Assembly: GCA_000525675.1 (NCBI GenBank)
Contig: CP002190.1
Span: forward strand, 1,984,001-2,048,000
From: Bdellovibrio bacteriovorus W
GTDB taxonomy: Bacteria > Bdellovibrionota > Bdellovibrionia > Bdellovibrionales > Bdellovibrionaceae
Reading direction: 5' to 3'
Length of the DNA stretch: 64,000 bases
Shown here: piece by piece, positions 8,203 to 16,748 of the stretch
Position numbering within the stretch: position 1 is the stretch's first letter
Layout: each line of letters begins with the position of its first letter
Translations under genes and position numbers: made by a program
Notes under the pieces: generated by a model
Told to the model about the DNA's origin: nothing
The model's input: the letters and a program-made list of their open reading frames with translations, nothing else
Database searches by the model: none

Positions 8203-8888
8203 TATTTCTTCTTTTGTTTTACAACTTCAAGAAGTTCAACGTCAAAAACTAGAACTGAATTTGGTGGAATACCAGGGCGTCCTGATGGTCCGTATGCAAG
8301 CTCAGCAGGGATGAAAAGTTTTGCTTTTCCACCTGGTTTCATAAGTTGAAGAGCTTCTGTCCAACCTGGGATAACACCGCTTACTGGAAATTCAGCAGGT
8401 TGACCACGGTCGTAAGAAGAGTCGAATTGCTCACCGTTAGTTAAAGCACCTTTGTAGTGAACTTTTACTACGTCATCTTTAGAAGGAGATGCACCAGTGC
8501 CCTCTTTCTCCATGATGTACTGAAGACCAGAAGTTGTTGTTTTAACTCCAGCAGCAGACTTGTTTTTTTCTAAGAATGCTTTGCCTTCTTTTTCATTAGA
8601 GTCAGCAACTTCTTGTTGTTTTTGCATTGCTAGCTCTTGAAGTTTCATCATAGCAGCTTGCATGTCGTCTTTAGACATTTCATTTTTGCCTGCAGCAGCG
8701 TCTTTAAGAGCCATTGCTAAAGCATCAGAATCAAAATCAATATTTTGTTGCTTCAAGTTGCCACCGATTTGTTGACCGATTGCATAGCTCGCCTTCTTGA
8801 TGTCCGTATCAAGTTTAACTTTTTTCTGGCAAGCTGTCGTAAGTGCCATCGCCACAACGACAAATGCACCTAGAATCATTCTATTCAT
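8202..8888 (-). CDS. FKBP-type peptidyl-prolyl isomerase, lipoprotein
   Basis: A 228-residue periplasmic or outer-membrane folding catalyst. The N-terminus has a lipobox ending LTTAC (Cys20). Residues ~30-110 match the FKBP N-terminal dimerisation domain (SYAIGQQIGGNLK...), and the C-terminal half is a full FKBP domain (VKVHYKGALTNG, FDSSYDRG, VIPGWTEAL, GKAKLFIPAELAYG, LVFDVELL). It resembles FkpA/Mip-like proteins, but is lipid-anchored. It is transcribed with pdxH downstream. The ~200-bp leader region holds the tatA terminator and a short GTTCC/GGAAC hairpin. Confidence 0.94.
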   Translation of the reverse strand: MNRMILGAFVVVAMALTTACQKKVKLDTDIKKASYAIGQQIGGNLKQQNIDFDSDALAMALKDAAAGKNEMSKDDMQAAMMKLQELAMQKQQEVADSNEKEGKAFLEKNKSAAGVKTTTSGLQYIMEKEGTGASPSKDDVVKVHYKGALTNGEQFDSSYDRGQPAEFPVSGVIPGWTEALQLMKPGGKAKLFIPAELAYGPSGRPGIPPNSVLVFDVELLEVVKQKKK

Positions 8889-9040
8889 GCTGTCTCCCTA
8901 TTAAGGTTGTTTTACTAACGATTTATCTTGCGATGATTTGAAGCATTTTCAAACAGATAACGCAGAGAGCGATGAAAGATTCATCGAAGAATGTTCCGAA
9001 AGGAACCTTTACTAAACTTAGACTTTTTTTGAACCCATTC

Positions 9041-9076
9041 AAAAAGCATCCCTGACTTCTTGCAAATCAGGGATGC
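9041..9076 (-). terminator. Terminator of tatA
   Basis: A perfect 10-bp stem: GCATCCCTGA (9046-9055) with TCAGGGATGC (9067-9076). In the minus-strand direction it is followed directly by TTTTT, only a dozen bases after the tatA stop. Confidence 0.88.
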
Positions 9077-9087
9077 ACTCAACGAGT

Positions 9088-9324
9088 TTATGAGTTGGAG
9101 TTTTTATCTTTCTCAGTTTGAGTCTGAGAGTTTAAAGGCTGCTCTTCGTTTTGAGTAATCTGCGGCCCCACAGAACGTGTGTCTGTGCTATCCTCATTGA
9201 GTCCTTTTTTAAAGCCTCGAATAGCCTCACCCATAGAACGTCCCAAACTGGGAAGTTTTTTAGGCCCAAATAGCAATAGAGCAATACCGCCAATCAATAG
9301 AATTTCAGTCCATCCGAGATTCAT
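9088..9324 (-). CDS. tatA: Twin-arginine translocase subunit TatA/TatE
   Basis: A 78-residue protein with the standard TatA layout: a short N-terminal membrane helix (residues 4-20), the LFGPKKLP hinge, an amphipathic helix (SLGRSMGEAIRGFKKG), and a disordered acidic/polar tail. It forms the protein-conducting component for folded Tat substrates. It stands alone here: no tatB or tatC is next to it, as in many delta-type genomes. A hairpin terminator follows immediately. Confidence 0.94.
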   Translation of the reverse strand: MNLGWTEILLIGGIALLLFGPKKLPSLGRSMGEAIRGFKKGLNEDSTDTRSVGPQITQNEEQPLNSQTQTEKDKNSNS

Positions 9325-9446
9325 GTTATTCTCCTAGTTAACTCAAACTACTATAATGCCGAAACGGTGGCAATAGATGTCAGAGGATTGGCTTAAAAGC
9401 GTATTATGCAAATTCTCTGTTCTGATTTTTCAGCCAAGGAGAAACA

Positions 9447-9878
9447 ATGCTCGCTCACATCTTACTCCCCTTACTTCTAACTCCCACCTTTGCTCAATCC
9501 GGCTCAGGCCTGAAGCCGACAACGCCTCAAGCCTCTAAAGTTCAGGCTACCAAAATGAGCCGCGACATCTTTGAAAAAGAAGAAGATCCAGACAAACAAA
9601 ACGCATCCTTCAGCGCAAAAGTTAAAGTGATTCGTCAAGAATCAGATGGGGTGGAAATATTTTTCGAAGGCACTAAGCAAAAAGGTGGCTACCTTCTTTT
9701 GAGCTCTAAAAAAGGTTATGGAAAAATGCTCGATGCTTTAGAGAAAAGCAGAAAGCCTCAAGGACCTTCGGTCTCTGTTCAGGCAGACCCCGATCAAAGA
9801 ATCTTAGCCGTAGAGATTAAAGAATCCGAAGGTAAGAACGATGGTAAAATAGATTTTGGAACTCTTCCGGATCTATAA
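9447..9878 (+). CDS. Small exported protein of unknown function
   Basis: A 143-residue protein with a signal peptide (HILLPLLLTPTFAQ, cleavage after about residue 16). The mature part is Lys/Glu-rich with probable short beta strands (KVKVIRQESDGVEIFFEG). No known domain recognised. AAGGAG precedes the ATG and a clear terminator follows, so it is a monocistronic unit. Confidence 0.75.
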   Translation: MLAHILLPLLLTPTFAQSGSGLKPTTPQASKVQATKMSRDIFEKEEDPDKQNASFSAKVKVIRQESDGVEIFFEGTKQKGGYLLLSSKKGYGKMLDALEKSRKPQGPSVSVQADPDQRILAVEIKESEGKNDGKIDFGTLPDL

Positions 9879-9909
9879 AAAAAGCTCCTTCGGTTGAAGG
9901 AGCCTTTCT
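9877..9909. terminator. Bidirectional terminator
   Basis: GCTCCTTC (9884-9891), loop GGTT, GAAGGAGC (9896-9903), with an A-run on the left (9877-9883) and T-rich sequence on the right. It serves both the small exported-protein gene and the convergent antiporter gene. Confidence 0.88.
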
Positions 9910-9932
9910 CGTCTTTAGAACTAGAAAATTTC

Positions 9933-11222
9933 TCAGAGTAACCACAAGCATGCTAAAGCCACAGCTGTGGGAACCAGCGCCGCAAGAAGCAAATTCAAAG
10001 GCTTGATTCCACCGTCAAATTTACGACTTAAGATCGAGTAGCCAGCCGCATTCGGAGCATTGGCAATAATCGTCAATCCACCACCAGCAATCGCGCCGGC
10101 AACAAGTGCGTAGCGACTTCCTTCAGAAAGCCCCTCCACTTGAGATCCTAAATACGTCAAAGCCGCATTATCTGTAATCGCCGTCAATCCAGCGGCAGCT
10201 TTAAACAAAGCAAGATCACTCATGCTTGAAATCAAAGGCGTTAACCACCACTTTTGAAAGGCCCCAAACTGGATAATACCGCCAAGGAAAAGAGCCACAA
10301 GAAGAGACTCTTTTAACCTTAGAGTGTCTTGATATCTCTGAGTCACAGTTGCGACACCTAAGAATAGTAAAAACAAACCAAGGAAGGCATTTTGATAGTG
10401 CCCTGTAACCACCACGCCGACTAAGAATATCAAGTGGACAATCGTCACACCCATTGGGATTTTAGCGTGACTGCCCGTGATTCTTTTTTCAACTTCTTCA
10501 AGAGTAATGCAATTTTCTGAAAACTGCTTACGATAGAACGCCAAAAGAATGACAGTGTTAATAACAACTGCAACTGCTGACTTCCAACCTAGATGAGTGA
10601 AAACGTAAGAAAAATCCCATCCCCATTTACTAGCAACCATTAAGATCGGCGGCGCAGCAAATGGCGTCAAAGCTCCCCCAATGGATACGTTCACGAACAA
10701 GAAAGCAATGAGAGGATAAATAATCTTCTTAGCATCCTTTGAAATCATCGAGTTCAACATAAATGCTGTCACAGTCATCGCCGCTGGCTCTGTGATAAAG
10801 CTTCCTGACAACGGCCCTATGATCATAACTACAAAGAGATCTGTCACAACAGCCGGAGTCTTGAAGATCTTTTGAATAAATAGACTGATCGCTAAAATCC
10901 CTTGGCGCGCCACCGTTAGAATCGGACGTGTAGAGCAGACCACCATGATTGCAAAGATAAAGAATGGCTCTACAAATGACAGCCCCTCTTGGTATTCAAT
11001 AGCGGACTTCCAACCCTCTAAAGAGATATAAACAATCATGAACAAACTTGCCCAGATTGCAAAAACGGCTTCGATTTCACCTAGCAGATGAAATACGTGT
11101 CTCCCCATAGAATCTTGAGGATAGCGGTGAGAGATTTGAAGAAACTTGCCGACCAAAAAGGTATGGATAACGGCAACACCAAAGAATATTGTTCCGAGTA
11201 ATTCGATCTGTGTATATTGCAT
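9933..11222 (-). CDS. Putative Na+/H+ antiporter (Na_H_antiport_3 type)
   Basis: A 429-residue polytopic inner-membrane protein with about eleven hydrophobic segments spread over the whole length. Conserved stretches such as GPLSGSFITEPAAMT, NVSIGGALTPFAAPP and AITDNAALTYLGS match the putative Na+/H+ antiporter family (PF07399) in which acidic residues sit inside membrane helices. It would exchange cytoplasmic Na+ for protons. Ion specificity is inferred from the family name, not from direct evidence. Confidence 0.85.
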   Translation of the reverse strand: MQYTQIELLGTIFFGVAVIHTFLVGKFLQISHRYPQDSMGRHVFHLLGEIEAVFAIWASLFMIVYISLEGWKSAIEYQEGLSFVEPFFIFAIMVVCSTRPILTVARQGILAISLFIQKIFKTPAVVTDLFVVMIIGPLSGSFITEPAAMTVTAFMLNSMISKDAKKIIYPLIAFLFVNVSIGGALTPFAAPPILMVASKWGWDFSYVFTHLGWKSAVAVVINTVILLAFYRKQFSENCITLEEVEKRITGSHAKIPMGVTIVHLIFLVGVVVTGHYQNAFLGLFLLFLGVATVTQRYQDTLRLKESLLVALFLGGIIQFGAFQKWWLTPLISSMSDLALFKAAAGLTAITDNAALTYLGSQVEGLSEGSRYALVAGAIAGGGLTIIANAPNAAGYSILSRKFDGGIKPLNLLLAALVPTAVALACLWLL

Positions 11223-11330
11223 GGGTCAATGATAGACAGTAAGAATTCTATCTGCCAATTTAAACCGGAAGAGAAAATGTCGATTCTGCATCGAGTCCAA
11301 ACCCCTGACTCAGGGATACTTTTTATTTAC

Positions 11331-12251
11331 CTACTGAGCCACACACAAAGACATATTTTCTTGCATAAACTGTCTCTGTGCTTTCAATTGCTGAGCAGTA
11401 AAAATAAGATCCTGCGAAGAACAACGATTTTTTCTCACCAACTCTTCAACTGCTGCCTTCTCTGAAGGCGTGAATCCAAGAGTCCAAATCAATTTGATCT
11501 TCAACCACTCTGCCAAGAACTGGCATTGATATTTAGAATTCGGTGGCATGTACTTCTCAGGAGTTTTATCGCCCTTCGACATATTTTCACGCCCCATCAC
11601 CGACAAGAGGTGATACTCATTACCTAGGAAATTAAAGTAAAGGCAGCGTTTCTGCTTACTCCACTGATAACCACCACTGATATATGCATTTTTAAGAGGA
11701 ACAACGTGGTCAATCTGAACGTCTTGTGCATTAGTAAAAATACGCCCACTGTACGGATCGTCCCACTCTCCCCCGGTAATCGTGCAGCCTGAAGCGTTCG
11801 TTGTTACGGGAACACGAGAGTCCCTTTTCAAAACAACACCACGTGTATTTAAGCACGACCCCTGTTGCCTATCACGAATCCAGGTTCCGAAATGGCGAGA
11901 GCGATTATAAGGCTCATCGTAATCAGCAAACTTCTTATTATGAAAATCAAAATTTAATAAAAGAATCGCACCGGTTTTTGCGCGCAAGCTTCTAGCCAAT
12001 TCTTTGAACTCTTCTAAAAGACGAAAGGGATCCAGCGTAGCAGGAAGTGAGCGAACTGGGACTGCTTTTTCACTGACGGTGAAGAATCCAAGTTCTTCCT
12101 TTTCGGCCCCTTCGTTTTCCTCAAAGAAGTCGAATGTGGTTTGTACCGCCTCATTTTCTAAAGCTGAAAGAGCATTTGCATAAAAACTTGTCCCCAAAGT
12201 GATTTGGAAAACAAATGCAAAGATGAAAGCTCTTAAATGGTTTACTTTCAT
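11331..12251 (-). CDS. Exported HNH-family nuclease (DUF1524/GmrSD-type C-terminus)
   Basis: A 306-residue protein with a signal peptide (about residues 1-28) and a C-terminal HNH-like nuclease domain. The segment VQIDHVVPLKNA carries the Asp-His pair, and NEYHLLSVMGRENMSKGDKTP the following His/Asn motif, as in HNH proteins such as DUF1524. I chose the ATG at 12251 because GGAGGGG lies just upstream; the frame continues nine codons further. It would cut nucleic acids outside the cytoplasm, consistent with digestion of prey DNA. Several Cys residues in the mature part may form disulphides. Confidence 0.83.
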   Translation of the reverse strand: MKVNHLRAFIFAFVFQITLGTSFYANALSALENEAVQTTFDFFEENEGAEKEELGFFTVSEKAVPVRSLPATLDPFRLLEEFKELARSLRAKTGAILLLNFDFHNKKFADYDEPYNRSRHFGTWIRDRQQGSCLNTRGVVLKRDSRVPVTTNASGCTITGGEWDDPYSGRIFTNAQDVQIDHVVPLKNAYISGGYQWSKQKRCLYFNFLGNEYHLLSVMGRENMSKGDKTPEKYMPPNSKYQCQFLAEWLKIKLIWTLGFTPSEKAAVEELVRKNRCSSQDLIFTAQQLKAQRQFMQENMSLCVAQ

Positions 12252-12327
12252 AGTTCCCCTCCACTCCAGATACGCCATTTAATAAATTCATTTAAATGAC
12301 TCTTTGACGATAAGGCAAGGATCTTAA

Positions 12328-13371
12328 TTGTTAGACTTCTGTCAAAACTTGCTCTACCAATCATTTATGCTACGCGCAGGACGATTTCGACATCGATTAC
12401 TAGATGATAATTTTCTTTCTACACACTCTTTACTTGCAGAAGAGTGCCTAACGCCGTTTCTTTCCCTTTGGCGAGCGCAAAAAGTCAGCGATCAAGAAAT
12501 TGTTGCAATCTATATTTTGATTTTTTGTTTTCTGCGAAGTCCCAAAAATTTTCTTGGAGGACCGCACAACGCTAAAATTATTTCCTCTTTTCAGAGTGAA
12601 AATGCCAATTTTTCAAGCAGAGATATTTTACAACTATTTAAGGCGACACTTGATAAACACGATTTCCCAATCACGCCTTGCCTGAGAAGACTGGATTCAG
12701 ACGAATTGTTCGTAAGTCTTTTTTGTCGGCACTCCTGGAGATCCTTGCCGCTGGCTGTACAAGCTTCCATCGCCCAATGGACCCATGGTAACTACCCCCT
12801 CGTACTTCTCACTCACCTCCCTTCGCCACTGGATGTCTTAAAGCTTCAGTGCTCCGGAAAGCGTTGCGTGAGTATGATGGTCGATACGGAATCTCTTCTT
12901 GATGTTATTGATGAGGGCCGAGATTGTTTGGGTTTTATTGTTCACGACTTAATCCATGCCCATCATTTTTTTCAAGACTCTCAACAGGCTCATGCACAAA
13001 TTGATTTCTGCAAAAAGCTTCTCTGGCTTTATGAACACGAGCCGATGCTTGCTAAATGGATGGAGTTAGATTCTGAATTTCAAAAAGAGTTTGAATACAT
13101 CATGTCGGATATGAACTCCGTCCCTCTCCATCTCATTAAGACTTTAAAAGCAATTGTCTTAGGTTCCTTCAAGCGGCAAAACGGTTTTTCCCTAAAGGAT
13201 CAGCTTGATTCTGAAAAGAACCAAGAATTTCAAGAGGTTTTTATTCGTTTTCTCACTCCTTGGAGCTTTCCCGAAAACACTCTCGACGCGGCCCTTCGCC
13301 TGAATACGAAGAATGCTCTTGCCGAAGTGGATGACCTCCTGCTTTCTAAGGCACTTTTTCATTTTTTATAG
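12328..13371 (+). CDS. Unknown protein with an HDxxH motif
   Basis: A 347-residue soluble protein with no signal peptide. The central VHDLIHAHHFF (His-Asp-x-x-His plus extra His) looks like a metal-binding site; HDxxH also occurs in Coq4-like proteins, but the Glu expected 11 residues later is absent. The best start is a TTG at 12328, preceded by GCAAGGA at suitable spacing; the ATG at 12367 has no ribosome site. It ends 48 bp before the Fnr-like regulator gene in the same direction. Function unknown. Confidence 0.68.
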   Translation: MLDFCQNLLYQSFMLRAGRFRHRLLDDNFLSTHSLLAEECLTPFLSLWRAQKVSDQEIVAIYILIFCFLRSPKNFLGGPHNAKIISSFQSENANFSSRDILQLFKATLDKHDFPITPCLRRLDSDELFVSLFCRHSWRSLPLAVQASIAQWTHGNYPLVLLTHLPSPLDVLKLQCSGKRCVSMMVDTESLLDVIDEGRDCLGFIVHDLIHAHHFFQDSQQAHAQIDFCKKLLWLYEHEPMLAKWMELDSEFQKEFEYIMSDMNSVPLHLIKTLKAIVLGSFKRQNGFSLKDQLDSEKNQEFQEVFIRFLTPWSFPENTLDAALRLNTKNALAEVDDLLLSKALFHFL

Positions 13372-13419
13372 CATTTCCCAAGTGCAGAGAAGCGGCGCTT
13401 AGGGTAAGATGGATGCTCT

Positions 13420-14121
13420 ATGACGAAGCCTAAAGGTGATTGCCAACCCACTCCACTTTCTTGTTCAGCCTGCGGGATGAAAGCAGACTCTTTGTTATGC
13501 TCATCCCCTGATGTCCTATTGGCTGTAGAGAAAGTTCGTACTTCCTGCCACTATAAAGCGGGGCAGGTGATCTTCTACTCTGGAAATATGTCTTTAGGTA
13601 TTTTTACGATTCAGTCGGGCTTGGTAAAGCTCGAGGCCGTTTCACCCAATGGAGCCGCGCACACCCTACGATTGGTGGGAGCTGGAGGAGCCTTGGGCTA
13701 CCGCTCTTTATTTGCCAACGAACCCTACCATGCCTCGGCCATCGCCGTGGAGGATTGCGAACTCTGCTTTATTCCAAAAGCAGAAATCATGAGTATTTTC
13801 GCAGCCCACCCTCACCTTGCTATGAAGCTTCTGACCCATGTCTCTAAGGACTTGCGCATGGCCGAAGAAAAATGGGTGGGACAGATGGATAAAGGGGCTC
13901 CCGAGCGAGTCGCCGAAGCCTTGGTCTTTCTACAAGATCACTTCTCTCAACAGCAATGGACCCGTCGTGAAATTGCTCAATGGGCAGGCACGACACCAGA
14001 AACCGTGATTCGCACCTTGGCTCAGTTTGAAAAAGACGGATTAATTGACCAATCAGATGGAAGAAATATTCGCATCCTATCTAAAGAGCGCCTTGCCGCT
14101 CGAATGAATGGCCTAGGGTAA
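13420..14121 (+). CDS. Crp/Fnr-family regulator with N-terminal cysteines
   Basis: A 233-residue regulator: N-terminal Cys8, Cys15, Cys18, Cys27; a cyclic-nucleotide-type beta-roll (residues ~40-150); a dimerisation helix; and a C-terminal winged HTH (WTRREIAQWAGTTPETVIRTL). The recognition helix keeps Glu and Arg of the E-x-x-x-R pattern that reads TTGAT half-sites. A further Cys pair in EDCELCF sits where E. coli FNR has its internal [4Fe-4S] ligand. The Cys set could hold an oxygen-sensing cluster. It lies just upstream of the cbb3 operon, whose promoter has a matching box. Orthology to FNR is inferred. Confidence 0.85.
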   Translation: MTKPKGDCQPTPLSCSACGMKADSLLCSSPDVLLAVEKVRTSCHYKAGQVIFYSGNMSLGIFTIQSGLVKLEAVSPNGAAHTLRLVGAGGALGYRSLFANEPYHASAIAVEDCELCFIPKAEIMSIFAAHPHLAMKLLTHVSKDLRMAEEKWVGQMDKGAPERVAEALVFLQDHFSQQQWTRREIAQWAGTTPETVIRTLAQFEKDGLIDQSDGRNIRILSKERLAARMNGLG

Positions 14122-14247
14122 TTACTCAACCGCCCCACTGGCACCAGGCCACTAAATAACTTTATATTCACTGACGCAACGTTTTGATGCTGTAAAATCC
14201 CTCAACACGAGTTGAAATGGAAAGAATTAATTCGTATTCATGCAAAC

Positions 14248-14261
14248 ATGATCGGCATCAT
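14248..14261 (+). promoter_or_regulatory. Fnr-type operator upstream of ccoI
   Basis: ATGAT-CGGC-ATCAT, a perfect palindrome one base per half away from the TTGAT-N4-ATCAA consensus. A -10-like TAAAAT lies at 14282-14287, so the box would be centred near -40, the class II activation position. The start site predicted this way (about 14295) favours the ccoI start at 14314. Confidence 0.7.
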
Positions 14262-14313
14262 ATTCTTTTCCTTCTCTTTAGTAAAATATGGGGTTTAGAT
14301 GGAGACATTTAAA

Positions 14314-16596
14314 ATGAAGTCGAACCTAAACTCAATCTGCGCTCACTGCGGTAGCCCCTCGCCCGAAGGGGAGGCCTATTGCTGTCAAGGGTGCCAAACT
14401 CTTGCGCAATCAGCAGAGTCTGTTGTTGGAGCCAGCATCGCTCTTGCTAATGAGTTTGAGTTTCTCGATGAAGAAGACTTTCGCCGCCTTTACCGTGTCA
14501 ACCCTTGGGACCCAAGCTCTGAACTCTATCACTTCCATGTCGAAGGACTTCACTGTTCTTCTTGTGTTCATCTTATCGAAAAACTTCCTGAGTTTGATCC
14601 CAACTGCCTCGAGTCGCGTGTGAACTTTGCGCAATCCACTGTGACTGTGGAGCTTAAGTCTGGGGGATCTCTTGCCAACACAGCGCAAATCCTTTTGGAA
14701 CTTGGCTACCGCCCGTCTTTGTCTCAACAAGAGCAAAGCCTTCACCAGCAGCAGGTCTTAGAAAACAGAGCCTTTCTAACTAGAATTGCAGTGGCGGGTT
14801 TTGCGGCAGGCAATACAATGCTCTTTGTAATCCCTGTATACGCAGGACTTGTTGGTACTTGGGAGAAAGTTTTTAACTTTATTAGCTTCCTCTTATTCCT
14901 ACCAATTCTGTTCTATAGCGCCGTGCCTTTTTACAAGGGGGCATTGAACTCCCTCAAGTATAAGGTCATTAGCGCGGATCTTCCAATCGCCATCGCGATG
15001 CTTTCTGGATTCATTCTTTCAACAGTGAATTTGATTCGTGGTAACGGCGCGATCTACTACGACTCTACGGCTAGCTTTATGTTCTTTATCTTGTCTGCTC
15101 GCTATATTTTAAAACGCGTGCAGCAACATTATCTTGCGACTCCTCACACTGAAACTCAATTCATCAACGAGCGCTATTGGAAACTTTCTGAAGATGGTCG
15201 TAAAAGCATCCCGTGGGATCGAGCTTTACCAGGAGACATTATTGAGGTGAGTAAAAGACAGAACATCCCTGCCGATGGTCTGCTCATCTCGGAAACAGCC
15301 TCTATTGATATGTCTCTATTAAATGGAGAATCCTTGCCGCGCACTTTCTCAAAAAACATGAAAGTCTTTGCCGGCACAAAGCTCTTGAGTGAAAAAGCTC
15401 TGGTAAAAATTGAATCCCCGTTCGCAGAAAGCAAACTTGGAAAACTCATCCATGACCTCAACAATGGAAAACAAGCAAAGAGTCAGTTTGTAGCGCTTTC
15501 AGATAAGCTCGCACAGATTCTGATCGTGACTGTTTTTTCCATCGCCATTATTTTCTTCTTAGCCTATATGCATATTAATGCGGAAGAGGCTATGAACAGA
15601 GCCTTGGCGTTAATCGTTCTTGCTTGCCCCTGCGCTTTGGCCTTTGGCTCGCCTCTAACTTTTGGAATGGCTGTAAAAAAAGCTCAAAGCCTTGGCATTT
15701 TAATTCGCAACTCATCAAGCCTTGAACGTGTTAATAATATCCAAAATCTATTCTTTGATAAAACTGGTACTTTAACTGAGGGCGTACTGAAGTTTTCACA
15801 CTCTGAGCCTGCTATCTTAAGTAAGGATTTGAAAGAAAAAATCGTCAGCCTTGAGTCATTCTCTTCCCATCCCATTGCCTTTGCAGTCAGAGAAGCTTGG
15901 GCTCAGGAATCAAATCAGCGTTCGGTCGAATTTCCCGAAGAGATTATCGGTCAAGGCGTGCGCGGACTGTTTGATGGAGTCAAATACGAAGTTCGTTCTT
16001 TAGAAAACAACGAACACAACGAGATTGCGGTGCAAGTTCTTCAAGATGGAAACGCCATTGCCAAACTCTATTTCGTCGACCAAGTTCGCGAAGATGCCAA
16101 AGAAACAATCGCGCACTTTCAAAAATTAGGCATTCAAACACATCTGATATCTGGTGATCGCGCGCCGATCGTCTCCAGCATTGCTGCTGAAACAGGAATT
16201 CCTCTAGAAAATGCCTTGGGCGACCTCATGCCCGAAGAAAAACGTGAAAAGATCGCAAACTCGGCCAATAGCTGCATGATCGGCGATGGCGCCAACGATG
16301 CCCTTGCCATTCAGACTGCAGATGTGGGTATTGCGATGAAAGGTTCTGTCGATATGAGCAAACAGAACGCCGATATTTATTTCTTAAAAGGTGGGTTAGC
16401 ACCGCTGAAAGATCTCTTTGAAATTTCAGCCCTGACAAAAAAAGTTTTAGTTCGCAATCTGACAATATCATTGGTTTACAATTTCATCGGAGGAGTTCTT
16501 TCTTTGATGGGATTTATTGACCCAATGATGGCGGCCATCTTAATGCCCGTCAGTTCAGTCGCGATCATCGGTTCGTCGATATGGGGGTTCAAATGA
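14314..16596 (+). CDS. ccoI: Copper-translocating P-type ATPase for cbb3 assembly
   Basis: A 760-residue P1B-type ATPase. The N-terminus has a Cys-rich CAHCG...YCCQGC module and an HMA-like domain with GLHCSSC. The membrane part contains the Cu-binding ACPCAL (Cys-Pro-Cys, residues 438-440), followed by the phosphorylation motif DKTGTLTEG (Asp482), then the hinge GDGANDALA. CcoI exports copper toward the periplasm for insertion into the CuB site of the cbb3 oxidase. I chose 14314 (GGAGA at 14301-14305) over 14299. It overlaps ccoS by ATGA and begins the cco operon. Confidence 0.95.
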   Translation: MKSNLNSICAHCGSPSPEGEAYCCQGCQTLAQSAESVVGASIALANEFEFLDEEDFRRLYRVNPWDPSSELYHFHVEGLHCSSCVHLIEKLPEFDPNCLESRVNFAQSTVTVELKSGGSLANTAQILLELGYRPSLSQQEQSLHQQQVLENRAFLTRIAVAGFAAGNTMLFVIPVYAGLVGTWEKVFNFISFLLFLPILFYSAVPFYKGALNSLKYKVISADLPIAIAMLSGFILSTVNLIRGNGAIYYDSTASFMFFILSARYILKRVQQHYLATPHTETQFINERYWKLSEDGRKSIPWDRALPGDIIEVSKRQNIPADGLLISETASIDMSLLNGESLPRTFSKNMKVFAGTKLLSEKALVKIESPFAESKLGKLIHDLNNGKQAKSQFVALSDKLAQILIVTVFSIAIIFFLAYMHINAEEAMNRALALIVLACPCALAFGSPLTFGMAVKKAQSLGILIRNSSSLERVNNIQNLFFDKTGTLTEGVLKFSHSEPAILSKDLKEKIVSLESFSSHPIAFAVREAWAQESNQRSVEFPEEIIGQGVRGLFDGVKYEVRSLENNEHNEIAVQVLQDGNAIAKLYFVDQVREDAKETIAHFQKLGIQTHLISGDRAPIVSSIAAETGIPLENALGDLMPEEKREKIANSANSCMIGDGANDALAIQTADVGIAMKGSVDMSKQNADIYFLKGGLAPLKDLFEISALTKKVLVRNLTISLVYNFIGGVLSLMGFIDPMMAAILMPVSSVAIIGSSIWGFK

Positions 16597-16748
16597 ATGT
16601 AATGGCTTTAATGATCCCCATGGCCCTGGTTTTAGGAGTTGGCTTCGTAGCTGCTTTTTTTTGGGCAAGCTCTCGGGGACAATTCGATGATCTCGATACA
16701 CCAGCACACAGAATGTTAAAAGATGAAAACGAAAGGAAACATCAGTGA
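16593..16748 (+). CDS. ccoS: cbb3 oxidase assembly protein CcoS (51 aa)
   Basis: A 51-residue protein with one N-terminal membrane helix (residues ~2-24) followed by SSRGQFDDLDTPAHRML, the short acidic motif typical of CcoS (GQFDDLxxPA). CcoS is needed for cofactor insertion into the CcoN subunit. It overlaps ccoI upstream (ATGA) and ccoN downstream (GTGA), fixing its limits. It is small enough to be missed by automated calling. Confidence 0.93.
   Translation: MNVMALMIPMALVLGVGFVAAFFWASSRGQFDDLDTPAHRMLKDENERKHQ

Noticed and set aside
14202-14215. Palindrome TCAAC-ACGA-GTTGA upstream of ccoI as an Fnr box
   Set aside because: The half-sites are inverted relative to TTGAT-N4-ATCAA; the box at 14248 has correct orientation and promoter spacing.
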